From: Deltaproteobacteria bacterium
Lineage (GTDB): Bacteria; Myxococcota; Kuafuiibacteriia; Kuafuiibacteriales; Kuafuiibacteriaceae
Length of the DNA: 64,000 bases
Assembly: GCA_011526105.1 (NCBI GenBank)
Contig: WYAZ01000112.1
Coordinates: 31,273 to 95,272, forward strand
Reading direction: 5' to 3'
Shown: positions 8,620 through 16,110 of the stretch, piece after piece
How the letters are laid out: each line of letters opens with the position of its first letter
How positions within the stretch are numbered: position 1 is the first letter of the stretch
Made by a program: the position numbers and the translations under genes
Notes under the pieces: generated by a model
The model's input: only the letters and a program-made list of their open reading frames with translations
Databases searched by the model: none
Told to the model about the DNA's origin: nothing

Positions 8620-9830
8620 CCACGCCGGAACATCTCCTCGAGCTCGGACTCGCGTGGTACCGACGCGGTCACCTCGTCGAAGCGACCGAGCTTTTGGATG
8701 CGGCTCGCCGCACGGCCGAGGTCTTGAACGAGCCGCGAGTCGCGGCCGAAGCATGGCTCAACTATGCGCGCCTTACATCGCTGAGCTGTGAACCAAAGCT
8801 TGCCGAGGATGCGTTCTGTCATGCGGCCGCTCTCTTCGAGTCGCTTGGCGAGCGCGGGCGAGGAACAGACGCACGGGTCCGGCAGGCCTTCGTGGCGTAC
8901 GACGCCGGCGATCTAGACCGAGCGAACGAGCTTCTAGAGCGCGAGCTCGAAGGCGCGGGTGACCCCTCGGTCGTGCGCGGCATGGCCGCTGGGTATATCG
9001 GCAACATCGCGCGCAGCCGCAGCCAGTTCAGCGAAGCGCGTGGTCACTATCGTGCCGCGATCGACATGCTGTCGGCGCTCCAGGAGAAGCTCTTTCGAGC
9101 GGTCTTCGAGATGGACCTCGCCATCACGGCGCTTCTCGAGCGGAGCTTCGACGAAGCATGGCAACATCTTCAGGCCGCTCGGCGTGTGGCCAGCGAGGCG
9201 CCCGGTGAGCCCATGCTTGCCGCGCTGCTGGCCCACTACGAGGCGCTCGCTTTGGTTGGGCTCGGAGAGGGCGAGCTCGCGCGTTCCGCACTCGGCAGGT
9301 TCGAGCATCTGCCCTCCGAGGCGATGGACTATCTGGCCTCCACCCACCCGCTGTTCGAATATCTCCTCGATGCACCCAAGCCCCGCGTCGCGAGTCGACT
9401 CCTTCAGGAGCTTCGAACGAACATGCCGGCCTTCGAGCACGCGCGCCTGACGACGCGGATTCTTCGAGGGCTTCTGGGCGGCTCGACATCTCGTGTGGAT
9501 CGACTCACGGTCGTTTCGGCGGAGCATCGAGTTCGAGTGGGTTCCGATCTGGAAGCCGACTTCGTCGCGGACTCCGCCGAATGGCGCATCTTGCTTGCTC
9601 TGGCGGCTCACCGTCAGGCAGCGAAGACCGAGGCGCTCGCCCCCGACGCACTCGTCGAGGCCGGTTGGCCGGCCGAGAAGATCGCGGCCGACTCGGCCAA
9701 GAATCGTCTTCACGTCGCGCTTTCCAAACTGAGGAAGCGCGGGCTTCGCGATCTCTTGCTGCGCTATCCCTCCGGGTACGCGCTGAGCCCAGGGCTCAGC
9801 ATCGTGCTCGTTCAGAGCGAGACGGAGTAG
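8616..9830 (+). CDS. TPR protein with C-terminal winged-helix DNA-binding domain
   Basis: 404 residues from GTG. Residues 1-290 are helical tetratricopeptide-type repeats (LGLAWYRRGHLVEATELLDAA and similar). After a linker, about 300-395 reads as an OmpR/SARP-like winged helix: WRILLALAAHRQAAKTEALAPDALVEAGW, then SAKNRLHVALSKLRKRGL as the recognition helix, then YALSPG as the wing. The arrangement is the reverse of AfsR/SARP regulators, which carry the DNA-binding part first; myxobacteria have many TPR proteins ending this way. A transcription regulator responding to a protein partner is the likely role. The gene end overlaps the convergent Kelch gene by 19 bases. Confidence 0.85.
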   Translation: MTTPEHLLELGLAWYRRGHLVEATELLDAARRTAEVLNEPRVAAEAWLNYARLTSLSCEPKLAEDAFCHAAALFESLGERGRGTDARVRQAFVAYDAGDLDRANELLERELEGAGDPSVVRGMAAGYIGNIARSRSQFSEARGHYRAAIDMLSALQEKLFRAVFEMDLAITALLERSFDEAWQHLQAARRVASEAPGEPMLAALLAHYEALALVGLGEGELARSALGRFEHLPSEAMDYLASTHPLFEYLLDAPKPRVASRLLQELRTNMPAFEHARLTTRILRGLLGGSTSRVDRLTVVSAEHRVRVGSDLEADFVADSAEWRILLALAAHRQAAKTEALAPDALVEAGWPAEKIAADSAKNRLHVALSKLRKRGLRDLLLRYPSGYALSPGLSIVLVQSETE

Positions 9831-11200
9831 AGGTCCGTGTAGAGCGCGCTGGCGTTTCCGAACCCCATCAGCAACCGGTCTTGTTCTCGATCGTAGGTTG
9901 CGAAACCGCTGGCTCGCGGAGGCACCGAGTCTGGGGTTTCGATGTGGTCCCAGCGCTCCTGGTCGCGGTCGAGCCGGAGCACCGAGAGCCCCGGGACCGG
10001 CGTCTGGCCGTCCGCGGTACCCCCCCAGACGAAGAGGCGATTCTGTGTAGTATCGTGGGCGAATGCGCCGTTTCGTCGACGTACCGCGGGGTCTTCTTCG
10101 AAGAGCTGCACCCATCGAGGTGGATCCTCGCCCAGCTCGAGGGCCCACGTGTCTCCGTAGACCGCGCGTCCCGCGCTTTGGCCGGCGACGATGATCACGC
10201 GGTCGTTCTCCTCGTCGAGCGCATAGTGAAAGCCGTAGCGCCCTGGAGGCGGCGTGCCTGCCACGGACACCGTCCCCCACCCGCCTTCGGTGGTGTACTC
10301 GGAGACCGAGCAGTGAACGCCGAGCCGAACCGAGTCCGCGCCACACACGGAGAGCCACCGTGCCCGCTTGGTGTCGCGAATCAGGGACCCGGTGTAGCTA
10401 CCCGGGCTCTCGGTCGAGTGTGGCGCGTCCTGCCAAGACGTCGGGCTTTCGGCGAACTGGAAGATCCGCAGCCCAGCCGGAGTGTCTAGGGAGCCGTCGC
10501 GGGCCAGCGTCGCACCGCCGAAGAGGAGGAGGGTGTTTCGATCCGGCCCCTCCGCCAATCGGGCCCCCGCCGTGACCGGCGCGCCGGTCGAGTCGACTTC
10601 GCGCCATGCTTTGGCCTCGAGATCGAAGAACCAGACGTCGTTCGATGGCGTGAACTGCCGCGGTCGGTAGTGGAACCCGCCGATGACGAACAGCCCGTAG
10701 CGCCCGCCGAAGTGCGCGAGAGACCAGGCACCGTATTCCCGGGCGGGTGGACCGTGGTCGACCGCAGGATCCCAGCTCGCCAGCAGCCCCCACTCGAGGG
10801 GCGAGATCTGGACGGGGAGGGTGAGAGGCTCACAAGCGTCGCGCTCGATCGTGAGGCTCGCGTCGAGGCGATCGTATCCAACCCGGATCGAGAGGCCGGT
10901 TTCGCGCAAAGTCGTCTCCAGTCCTTCCGTTCCCGAGACTCGGCTCAAGGAGGCCATGACCTGCGGATCGAGATCGACGTCCAGTCGTGAGCCCTGCCGG
11001 AGCTCGAGCGGCGGGAGTTCGAGCTGGCAAAGGTCCTCGGTCGTCACCGTCGGCTCGTCGAGCATCGTGGGCCTCGTCGGCTCGGCCTCTCGTTCCGGCT
11101 CGATCGGCTCTGGCGCCGGGCCGCAGTGCGCGAGCAGGATCACAGCAAGACCCAATGGAAGCGGCGAGGGGGAGTTCTCTGGGCGATTTCGGAGTCGCAT
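9812..11200 (-). CDS. Kelch-repeat exported (probable lipo-)protein
   Basis: The start is taken at ATG 11200 (462 residues), because the longer frame adds only basic, low-complexity residues before a clean signal peptide (LGLAVILLAHC). The Cys would be the lipidation site, although His at -1 is not a standard lipobox. A short charged spacer is followed by a beta domain and then at least five Kelch-type blades from residue 160 on (GLFVIGGFHYRP, NTLLLFGGAT, DRVIIVAGQSAG, NRLFVWGGTADG, DRLLMGFGNAS), each with paired Gly and a Trp about 15-20 residues later. This predicts a cell-surface beta-propeller, usually a protein or glycan interaction module. Confidence 0.9.
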   Translation of the reverse strand: MRLRNRPENSPSPLPLGLAVILLAHCGPAPEPIEPEREAEPTRPTMLDEPTVTTEDLCQLELPPLELRQGSRLDVDLDPQVMASLSRVSGTEGLETTLRETGLSIRVGYDRLDASLTIERDACEPLTLPVQISPLEWGLLASWDPAVDHGPPAREYGAWSLAHFGGRYGLFVIGGFHYRPRQFTPSNDVWFFDLEAKAWREVDSTGAPVTAGARLAEGPDRNTLLLFGGATLARDGSLDTPAGLRIFQFAESPTSWQDAPHSTESPGSYTGSLIRDTKRARWLSVCGADSVRLGVHCSVSEYTTEGGWGTVSVAGTPPPGRYGFHYALDEENDRVIIVAGQSAGRAVYGDTWALELGEDPPRWVQLFEEDPAVRRRNGAFAHDTTQNRLFVWGGTADGQTPVPGLSVLRLDRDQERWDHIETPDSVPPRASGFATYDREQDRLLMGFGNASALYTDLYSVSL

Positions 11201-11337
11201 GGCTCGCACTCTGTTTGAGCTGCTCGGCAAACGCCTCTTAATGTGAGCGGCGCGCACTTAATACGCTCAGCGAGCACAGTTCCACGATCTCCTGCGGCTT
11301 AGACTCCCGCACAGCCGTAGAACCTCTCGCCCAGACC

Positions 11338-13182
11338 TCAGGCGGGGTGCACGTCCCAGCGCAGGATGCGGAGCTGATGACCCACGACCTCGAAGCTCCG
11401 TTCGACGAGCGTCGCGCCCTGGTTCTCGAGATAGGCGGCGACGCCCGATTGCTCGAGCACCGACTCGGTGAAGGCCACTTGCCCGGCCTCGGCGCAGGCT
11501 TGGATCTTCGCGGCGACGTTCACCGTGTTTCCGAAGTAGTCGATGTTGGTGTTCAGGTTCACCGCGATGCACGGTCCCGTGTTGAGCGAGATCCGGACCC
11601 GGATCCCGAGGTCTTCACGCCCGGGAGGCAGCCGATCATGAATCGCCTTTGCGGCCTTGAGCGCCTCCACGGGGTCAGAGAACGCGACCATCGCTGCGTC
11701 TCCGATCGTCTTGACGATCGCGCCGCGATGCTCGGCCACCACCTGGTAGATCTCGGTGAAGTGCTTCTTTACGTCCACGAAGGCCCCCGGGTCTCCGCGG
11801 GTCGAATAGAGGCGGGTCGAACCCACGACGTCGGTGAACAGGATGGTCTGCCGCCCCACCGAGAGCTGCACGTCGGCGCTTACGTACTCTTCGCTGAAGA
11901 GGTCGCGGAACTCCTGAAAGCCGAGCAGACGTCCGGCCCGCAGCGCATCCTCGGACCAGCTCGAGCTCTCGACGACGAATGCGAGGGTGCTCTCGCCCGA
12001 GTTCTCCAGGATCAGGGTGGGCGAGGGCTGGACGCGCGCAGGCTCGGGCGGTCGTTCGGACGTCCAGCGGAGCTCGGCGCTCTGTGCGGCTGGGTCGACC
12101 TCGACGACGGTCCCGGCGGCGTCGCTGCCGGCGCGCAGGCGATATCGGCCCGGCCCGAGCGCGGTGGGAATTCGCCGCGACGCCCCCGGCTCGACCGTCT
12201 GTTGAACGCGGATGTGCGCCTTGAAGGCTGGCTCGGCGCTGCAGAAGAACACCTTCTGGACCTCGCGGATCGAGGGATGGACGTGAAAGGCAACCTCGAT
12301 GGCCCCTTCGGAGTCGTTCTCGAAATCGATGCCACACACCTTGCAATCGCCCTTGCGGGGCACTTCACCGAGGGTCTTGAGCTCCGCGCGCACGCCACGG
12401 CAGTGGGGGCAGATCACGTCCCAGGACAGCGCGAGCAGGCCGAGGCGCGTGGCCCTGAGGCAGGCCCCGAGCAAGGCGTCTTCGTCGAGGCCGAGCCGAC
12501 GTGCCACTCTTGGGACCTGGATGCGGGTCAACTCGATGTCATCGGCGCTCGTCAGGTAGTCGGTCAGCTCGCGGACCAGCGGCGCTGGGCTCCCTTGCTC
12601 GACGAGTTGCCGTGCGATGTCTTGCACACGCGCAGCGGCCTCCGGAGAGGGTGGGGGGACCGAGACTCGGAGCGGCGGGGGCGCCTCGGGGCTCTGGCGA
12701 ATCTGGCCTTCGATCTCGCGGATGACACGCGCGAACTCCTGCTCCAGGCGCCCCATTCCGACGCGGAGAATCCAGGCTTGCAGCGCGCCGCGCGGGACCC
12801 AGCCGAAGTAGACCTCGAGCTTGGTCTTGCCATCGCCGCTCGGCGACAACTCGAAGATCGCTCGCACCACGTGCGCGAGGCCTCGCTGGTAGATGCGCGT
12901 CGATGATACGTTGCGCTCGGCGACCCAGGACCAAGGGACCTCGATCCACTCCTGCCGAACGCCGCCGTTTCGGCTTCGGCCATGCAGCACCCCGTCGCGC
13001 TCTTCGAAGTGCATCCGCGAGACGCCCATCGCCCGATTCATCCGGGACGTGTCCGCGATGAACGGCCAAAGTTCCGCCGGCGTCGCATCGACATCCAGCT
13101 GCCAGTAGAAGTCGAGCGGCGTGGCGAGGGCGCGCCACTTCTCCGGCCACGGGTGCCGGTGGATGAGGTCCAAGTCGTTCAT
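11338..13182 (-). CDS. Class III adenylate/guanylate cyclase with SRPBCC (START-like) and zinc-ribbon regions
   Basis: 614 residues. Residues 1-165 read as an SRPBCC/START-like ligand-binding fold (LDVDATPAELWPFIADTSRMN). Next comes a helical, DUF5939-like segment, then a probable zinc ribbon (ICPHCRG with CKVCGIDF). The C-terminal cyclase domain begins at about 446 with TILFTDVVGSTRL. Metal-binding Asp residues are D451 and D495 (KTIGDAAMVAF) and the transition-state Asn is N555 (GNTVNVAAK). The position normally occupied by the catalytic Arg of VNxAAR is Lys559. There is no signal peptide or membrane helix, so it makes cAMP or cGMP in the cytosol, perhaps gated by a hydrophobic ligand. CNB domains occur in the phosphatase at 59376-61193, but no link is shown. 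Confidence 0.93.
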   Translation of the reverse strand: MNDLDLIHRHPWPEKWRALATPLDFYWQLDVDATPAELWPFIADTSRMNRAMGVSRMHFEERDGVLHGRSRNGGVRQEWIEVPWSWVAERNVSSTRIYQRGLAHVVRAIFELSPSGDGKTKLEVYFGWVPRGALQAWILRVGMGRLEQEFARVIREIEGQIRQSPEAPPPLRVSVPPPSPEAAARVQDIARQLVEQGSPAPLVRELTDYLTSADDIELTRIQVPRVARRLGLDEDALLGACLRATRLGLLALSWDVICPHCRGVRAELKTLGEVPRKGDCKVCGIDFENDSEGAIEVAFHVHPSIREVQKVFFCSAEPAFKAHIRVQQTVEPGASRRIPTALGPGRYRLRAGSDAAGTVVEVDPAAQSAELRWTSERPPEPARVQPSPTLILENSGESTLAFVVESSSWSEDALRAGRLLGFQEFRDLFSEEYVSADVQLSVGRQTILFTDVVGSTRLYSTRGDPGAFVDVKKHFTEIYQVVAEHRGAIVKTIGDAAMVAFSDPVEALKAAKAIHDRLPPGREDLGIRVRISLNTGPCIAVNLNTNIDYFGNTVNVAAKIQACAEAGQVAFTESVLEQSGVAAYLENQGATLVERSFEVVGHQLRILRWDVHPA

Positions 13183-13212
13183 GGCGGCTTAGCCAGTGCG
13201 GGAAACTCGCCC

Positions 13213-16011
13213 TCAAGGGCAGTAAGTCGCGAGCGCGCCGATGGCCTCTGGCGACATGCCCAGCGACAGACCCGAAGGTTTGCCCCAGACGAAGTCGTTG
13301 ATGTCGAAGACGCCGAGACCGCCGATGTGGCTCACGTACACGCTGGGCAGCCAGGCGCACACGCGATTTGGATCGGTGCCGTCCGCGGCGAGCACGAAGC
13401 CGAAGACGTTGAGGAAGCCCGTCAGATCGTTGGCGTAGAAGTAGCCATCGTTTTCGATGCCCACGAGCTTCGTGCACGCGTTGTCATCGATGGCGCCCCC
13501 TACGACCGGGCAGCCGTAGTTGGCGCGCCAGCCGTTGTCGGCGTTGTTGGCCGAGCTGGCGCCGCGCCGGCTGTAGTCGGGCAGCCCGTTCGCATCGAGG
13601 ACCGTGTGATGACGCGCGGCGACCGCGCCGTGCTCCACCAGGAACTGGTTGAGGCCCGCGTGGTCCAAGAAGCGCGCGGTGCGGAGGATCCAGTCCGAGG
13701 TGGTGCCGTGCATCCAACCGGCCCCCGAGCCACACGATTCGGTCTCGAGCACGCGGTTGGTGCCGTCGTTGTAGAGCGAGCACTGATGGCCCTGCACGAA
13801 GCTGCCGCCGAGCAAGGTGTCCGCGTAGGCGCGGAGCGCGGTGCGAAGCGGAGCAGCGTAAGCGGGGTCGCGGCCGAACTCGGCGCCGGTCAACACGACC
13901 TCGAGGCGCTGCTCCGAGAGGCGGAACATCGAGAGCTCCTCTCCGATGGCGGCTTCGGGCGGGTTGCCAAAGCGCCCCACCGCGACTCGGCCCGCTTCCT
14001 CGAAGTAGTCCACGAATCGTCGGTCGGCGGTGGCGAGGTACGCGAGTCGAAGCATCTTGTTGTAGCTGTAGTCGCCGACGCAGGCGGTGCGATTGTTCAG
14101 GCCTTCGCGATACTCGCCGCCAAAGCCGCGCGAGCTGCCGTAGCAGGGCGCGAGCCCCGAGAGCGAGTTTGCACCGAGCCGGTCCCGGCTCAGGCGGAAG
14201 GCCAAGGTCTCGACGAAGGTGATGGCTTCGCCGAGCGAGAAGTCGTGGGCGTAATCTCCGTCTGCGGTGCGGAAGAACTCATCGAGGCCCGGCTTGGACC
14301 AGTTCCAGTAGTTGTTGTCGCCGCCTTCGAAGAGCCGGTCGCGTTCGCCGGGGCAGTTGCCGTCCGCGATGCAGGAGCGACGAGGCATGTCCGGCCAGAT
14401 CTGCAGGCCGGTGATCCGACTGTCCTCCAGGTACTGCACCGTGTTCTGGTGGATCCGATCGAGAAGGGCGAAGTACGGGCCAAAGCTGCGCTCGGTCTCG
14501 GCGTAGGGACCCATCGCGAGGCTCGCGTTCTGGTGTGCGACCGCGGGGGCGCCGAGCTGAGGTCGCTCCGCGTGGCGCTGCACGATGTCGGCGCGCGTCT
14601 CGAGCCCGGCGTTCCCGAGTCCGAAGTCCAGGCTGGCGACCGACCAGACCCCGCGCGCGCCGCCCACCTGCATCGCCTCGGAGGTGAACTCCACGTCGAG
14701 CGCCCGCGCGTTCGCGTCGTAGTAGAGCCCCTGCGGGTCGCGCTCCGCCATTCGGTGGAGCGTGGCGAGCGCGTAGGTGGAGCCGTCGAAGGTGGCGAGG
14801 AAGGGGCGTCTGGCCCAAGTGCCGCGCTCGATCTCGAGGCCGTTCTCGGCGACCTCGAACCGCACCGCGTGCTCGGCCGGAGTTCGCTTCACCTGACGCA
14901 CGGAAGCGCTCGCGGTTCCGTTCCATCGATGGACGGTGCGTTCCGCGCGCGCTGTGACCTCGGTGGGGGCGGCGCTGAGCGGCAGATGCAAAAAGGCGCG
15001 GTCGATGCTCGTGACGTTGGTGGCGCCCTCTGCGGTGCCGTTTCGGATCTGGTCATGATAGTAGGTGTGTTCGACGAGCACTACGCTCGATCCGCTGTAG
15101 AAGTGCAGCCGTATCGAGTAGCCGAGGTCCGCCGGGCCGCCCGCGCTCGCGTAGTAGCCTCGCGCGACCACGGTGGCCACCTGCGGACCACGTCGCTCGA
15201 GCTCGAGGCGCCAGGGCGCCAGGTGGATGGGGCTGGTCTCGCCCCCGCGCTCGATGATGAACCGACCACCGCTGACGACCTCGACCGGGCCGCTTCCGGT
15301 GTTGAGCTCGACCTTCGAGAGCCCGCCGAACGGCGTTCGATTCACGGTGAAGCGTGCCGGGCCGGTCTCGAACACGAAGGCCTCGGGGGTCTCTTCGATC
15401 TGAAGCTGCGTGTTCTCCCCTCCGGCGGCGGGATGCCGCACGAACCAGGTGGCGTTGCTGCCCGCGGTGGGCACGGCGGCGACGTGGATGAACGCGTGTT
15501 TGATCGGGCTCGCGCAGTCCGTGGGGGCGCCGCCCCAACGGGAGAGGGTCTCGAACTGCGCGGGCATGCGCGCGCCGCTCTCGTCGTAGATCGCGAGGCC
15601 GTTGGTGGAGTAGAGCGCGGTCCCGCGCGCGAAAGGGAGGCTGATCTTGGTCAGCGCAGGGTCGGAAGTGAGAGTGTTTTTCCGGGCGTCGACGCGAATA
15701 GGGATGTCGAACGCGTGGGCGAAGGTGTCGCAATCGTCGTACACCGGGTCCACCGTGAGCGGGGGACCCAAGTCAGGCGGCAGAGCGGCATCGCGGCTCA
15801 CCGCGGCATCGCGACGCGGACCCGCGTCGGCGGGCACGCTGCCATCGGGGCCCACGGGGATGACCTCGCCGTCTGGCCCGATGATGAAGCCGCCGTCGGG
15901 CGGCGACGGATCGAAGGGGTTGGTGAGCACGCCCGTGCAGCCGCCGAGCACGGACACTGCCAGAACGGACGAAACCACCATGGAGCCAGACTTGAACAAA
16001 CGGATACTCAT
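13213..16011 (-). CDS. RIFT-barrel lipoprotein, exo-rhamnogalacturonan-lyase (PcRGLX/YetA)-like
   Basis: 932 residues with a classical lipobox (AVSVLGGC, Cys25), then a Pro/Asp/Gly linker (about 30-90). From residue 95 the pattern FDIPIRVDAR, LAIYDESGARMPAQFETLSRWGG and IKHAFIHVAA matches the N-terminal RIFT barrel of the PcRGLX/YetA family: an entering polymer-like domain whose substrates' ends are tested by an aromatic cleft. The C-terminal half (from about 480) is helical and aromatic-rich (NNYWNWSKPGLDEFF, NKMLRLAYLATADRRFVDYF), consistent with an alpha/alpha-toroid. Polysaccharide lyase activity is inferred from family resemblance only. It is divergent from a relative at 16096, with an inverted repeat between them. 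Confidence 0.82.
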   Translation of the reverse strand: MSIRLFKSGSMVVSSVLAVSVLGGCTGVLTNPFDPSPPDGGFIIGPDGEVIPVGPDGSVPADAGPRRDAAVSRDAALPPDLGPPLTVDPVYDDCDTFAHAFDIPIRVDARKNTLTSDPALTKISLPFARGTALYSTNGLAIYDESGARMPAQFETLSRWGGAPTDCASPIKHAFIHVAAVPTAGSNATWFVRHPAAGGENTQLQIEETPEAFVFETGPARFTVNRTPFGGLSKVELNTGSGPVEVVSGGRFIIERGGETSPIHLAPWRLELERRGPQVATVVARGYYASAGGPADLGYSIRLHFYSGSSVVLVEHTYYHDQIRNGTAEGATNVTSIDRAFLHLPLSAAPTEVTARAERTVHRWNGTASASVRQVKRTPAEHAVRFEVAENGLEIERGTWARRPFLATFDGSTYALATLHRMAERDPQGLYYDANARALDVEFTSEAMQVGGARGVWSVASLDFGLGNAGLETRADIVQRHAERPQLGAPAVAHQNASLAMGPYAETERSFGPYFALLDRIHQNTVQYLEDSRITGLQIWPDMPRRSCIADGNCPGERDRLFEGGDNNYWNWSKPGLDEFFRTADGDYAHDFSLGEAITFVETLAFRLSRDRLGANSLSGLAPCYGSSRGFGGEYREGLNNRTACVGDYSYNKMLRLAYLATADRRFVDYFEEAGRVAVGRFGNPPEAAIGEELSMFRLSEQRLEVVLTGAEFGRDPAYAAPLRTALRAYADTLLGGSFVQGHQCSLYNDGTNRVLETESCGSGAGWMHGTTSDWILRTARFLDHAGLNQFLVEHGAVAARHHTVLDANGLPDYSRRGASSANNADNGWRANYGCPVVGGAIDDNACTKLVGIENDGYFYANDLTGFLNVFGFVLAADGTDPNRVCAWLPSVYVSHIGGLGVFDINDFVWGKPSGLSLGMSPEAIGALATYCP

Positions 16012-16024
16012 CAGGTTGATGCTC

Positions 16025-16110
16025 TTCTCTAGAACTCAGCTCGACATCCCTGCCCGACGCGGATCGGTCGAAATCGCGACCAAAGGGGTGTCGAGATGAG
16101 TTCTAGCGAA
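16025..16110. repeat. 27-bp inverted repeat across the divergent RIFT-barrel promoter region
   Basis: Left arm 16025-16051 and right arm 16084-16110 are reverse complements at 24 of 27 positions by eye, with core CTAGAACTCA in the left arm, separated by 32 bases. The whole 84-base space between the two start codons is nearly enclosed. The right arm covers the ATG of the plus gene; the left arm ends about 14 bases before the minus gene's start. It could be a shared operator, an RNA structure hiding one ribosome site, or a remnant of a small inverted-repeat element. Confidence 0.7.

Noticed and set aside
12982..16032. A 1016-codon open frame on the plus strand opposite the RIFT-barrel lipoprotein and part of the cyclase gene
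   Set aside because: It has no signal peptide or family motif, is rich in Arg/Gly/Val/Ala as expected of antisense frames in GC-rich DNA, and both minus-strand genes under it are clearly real.
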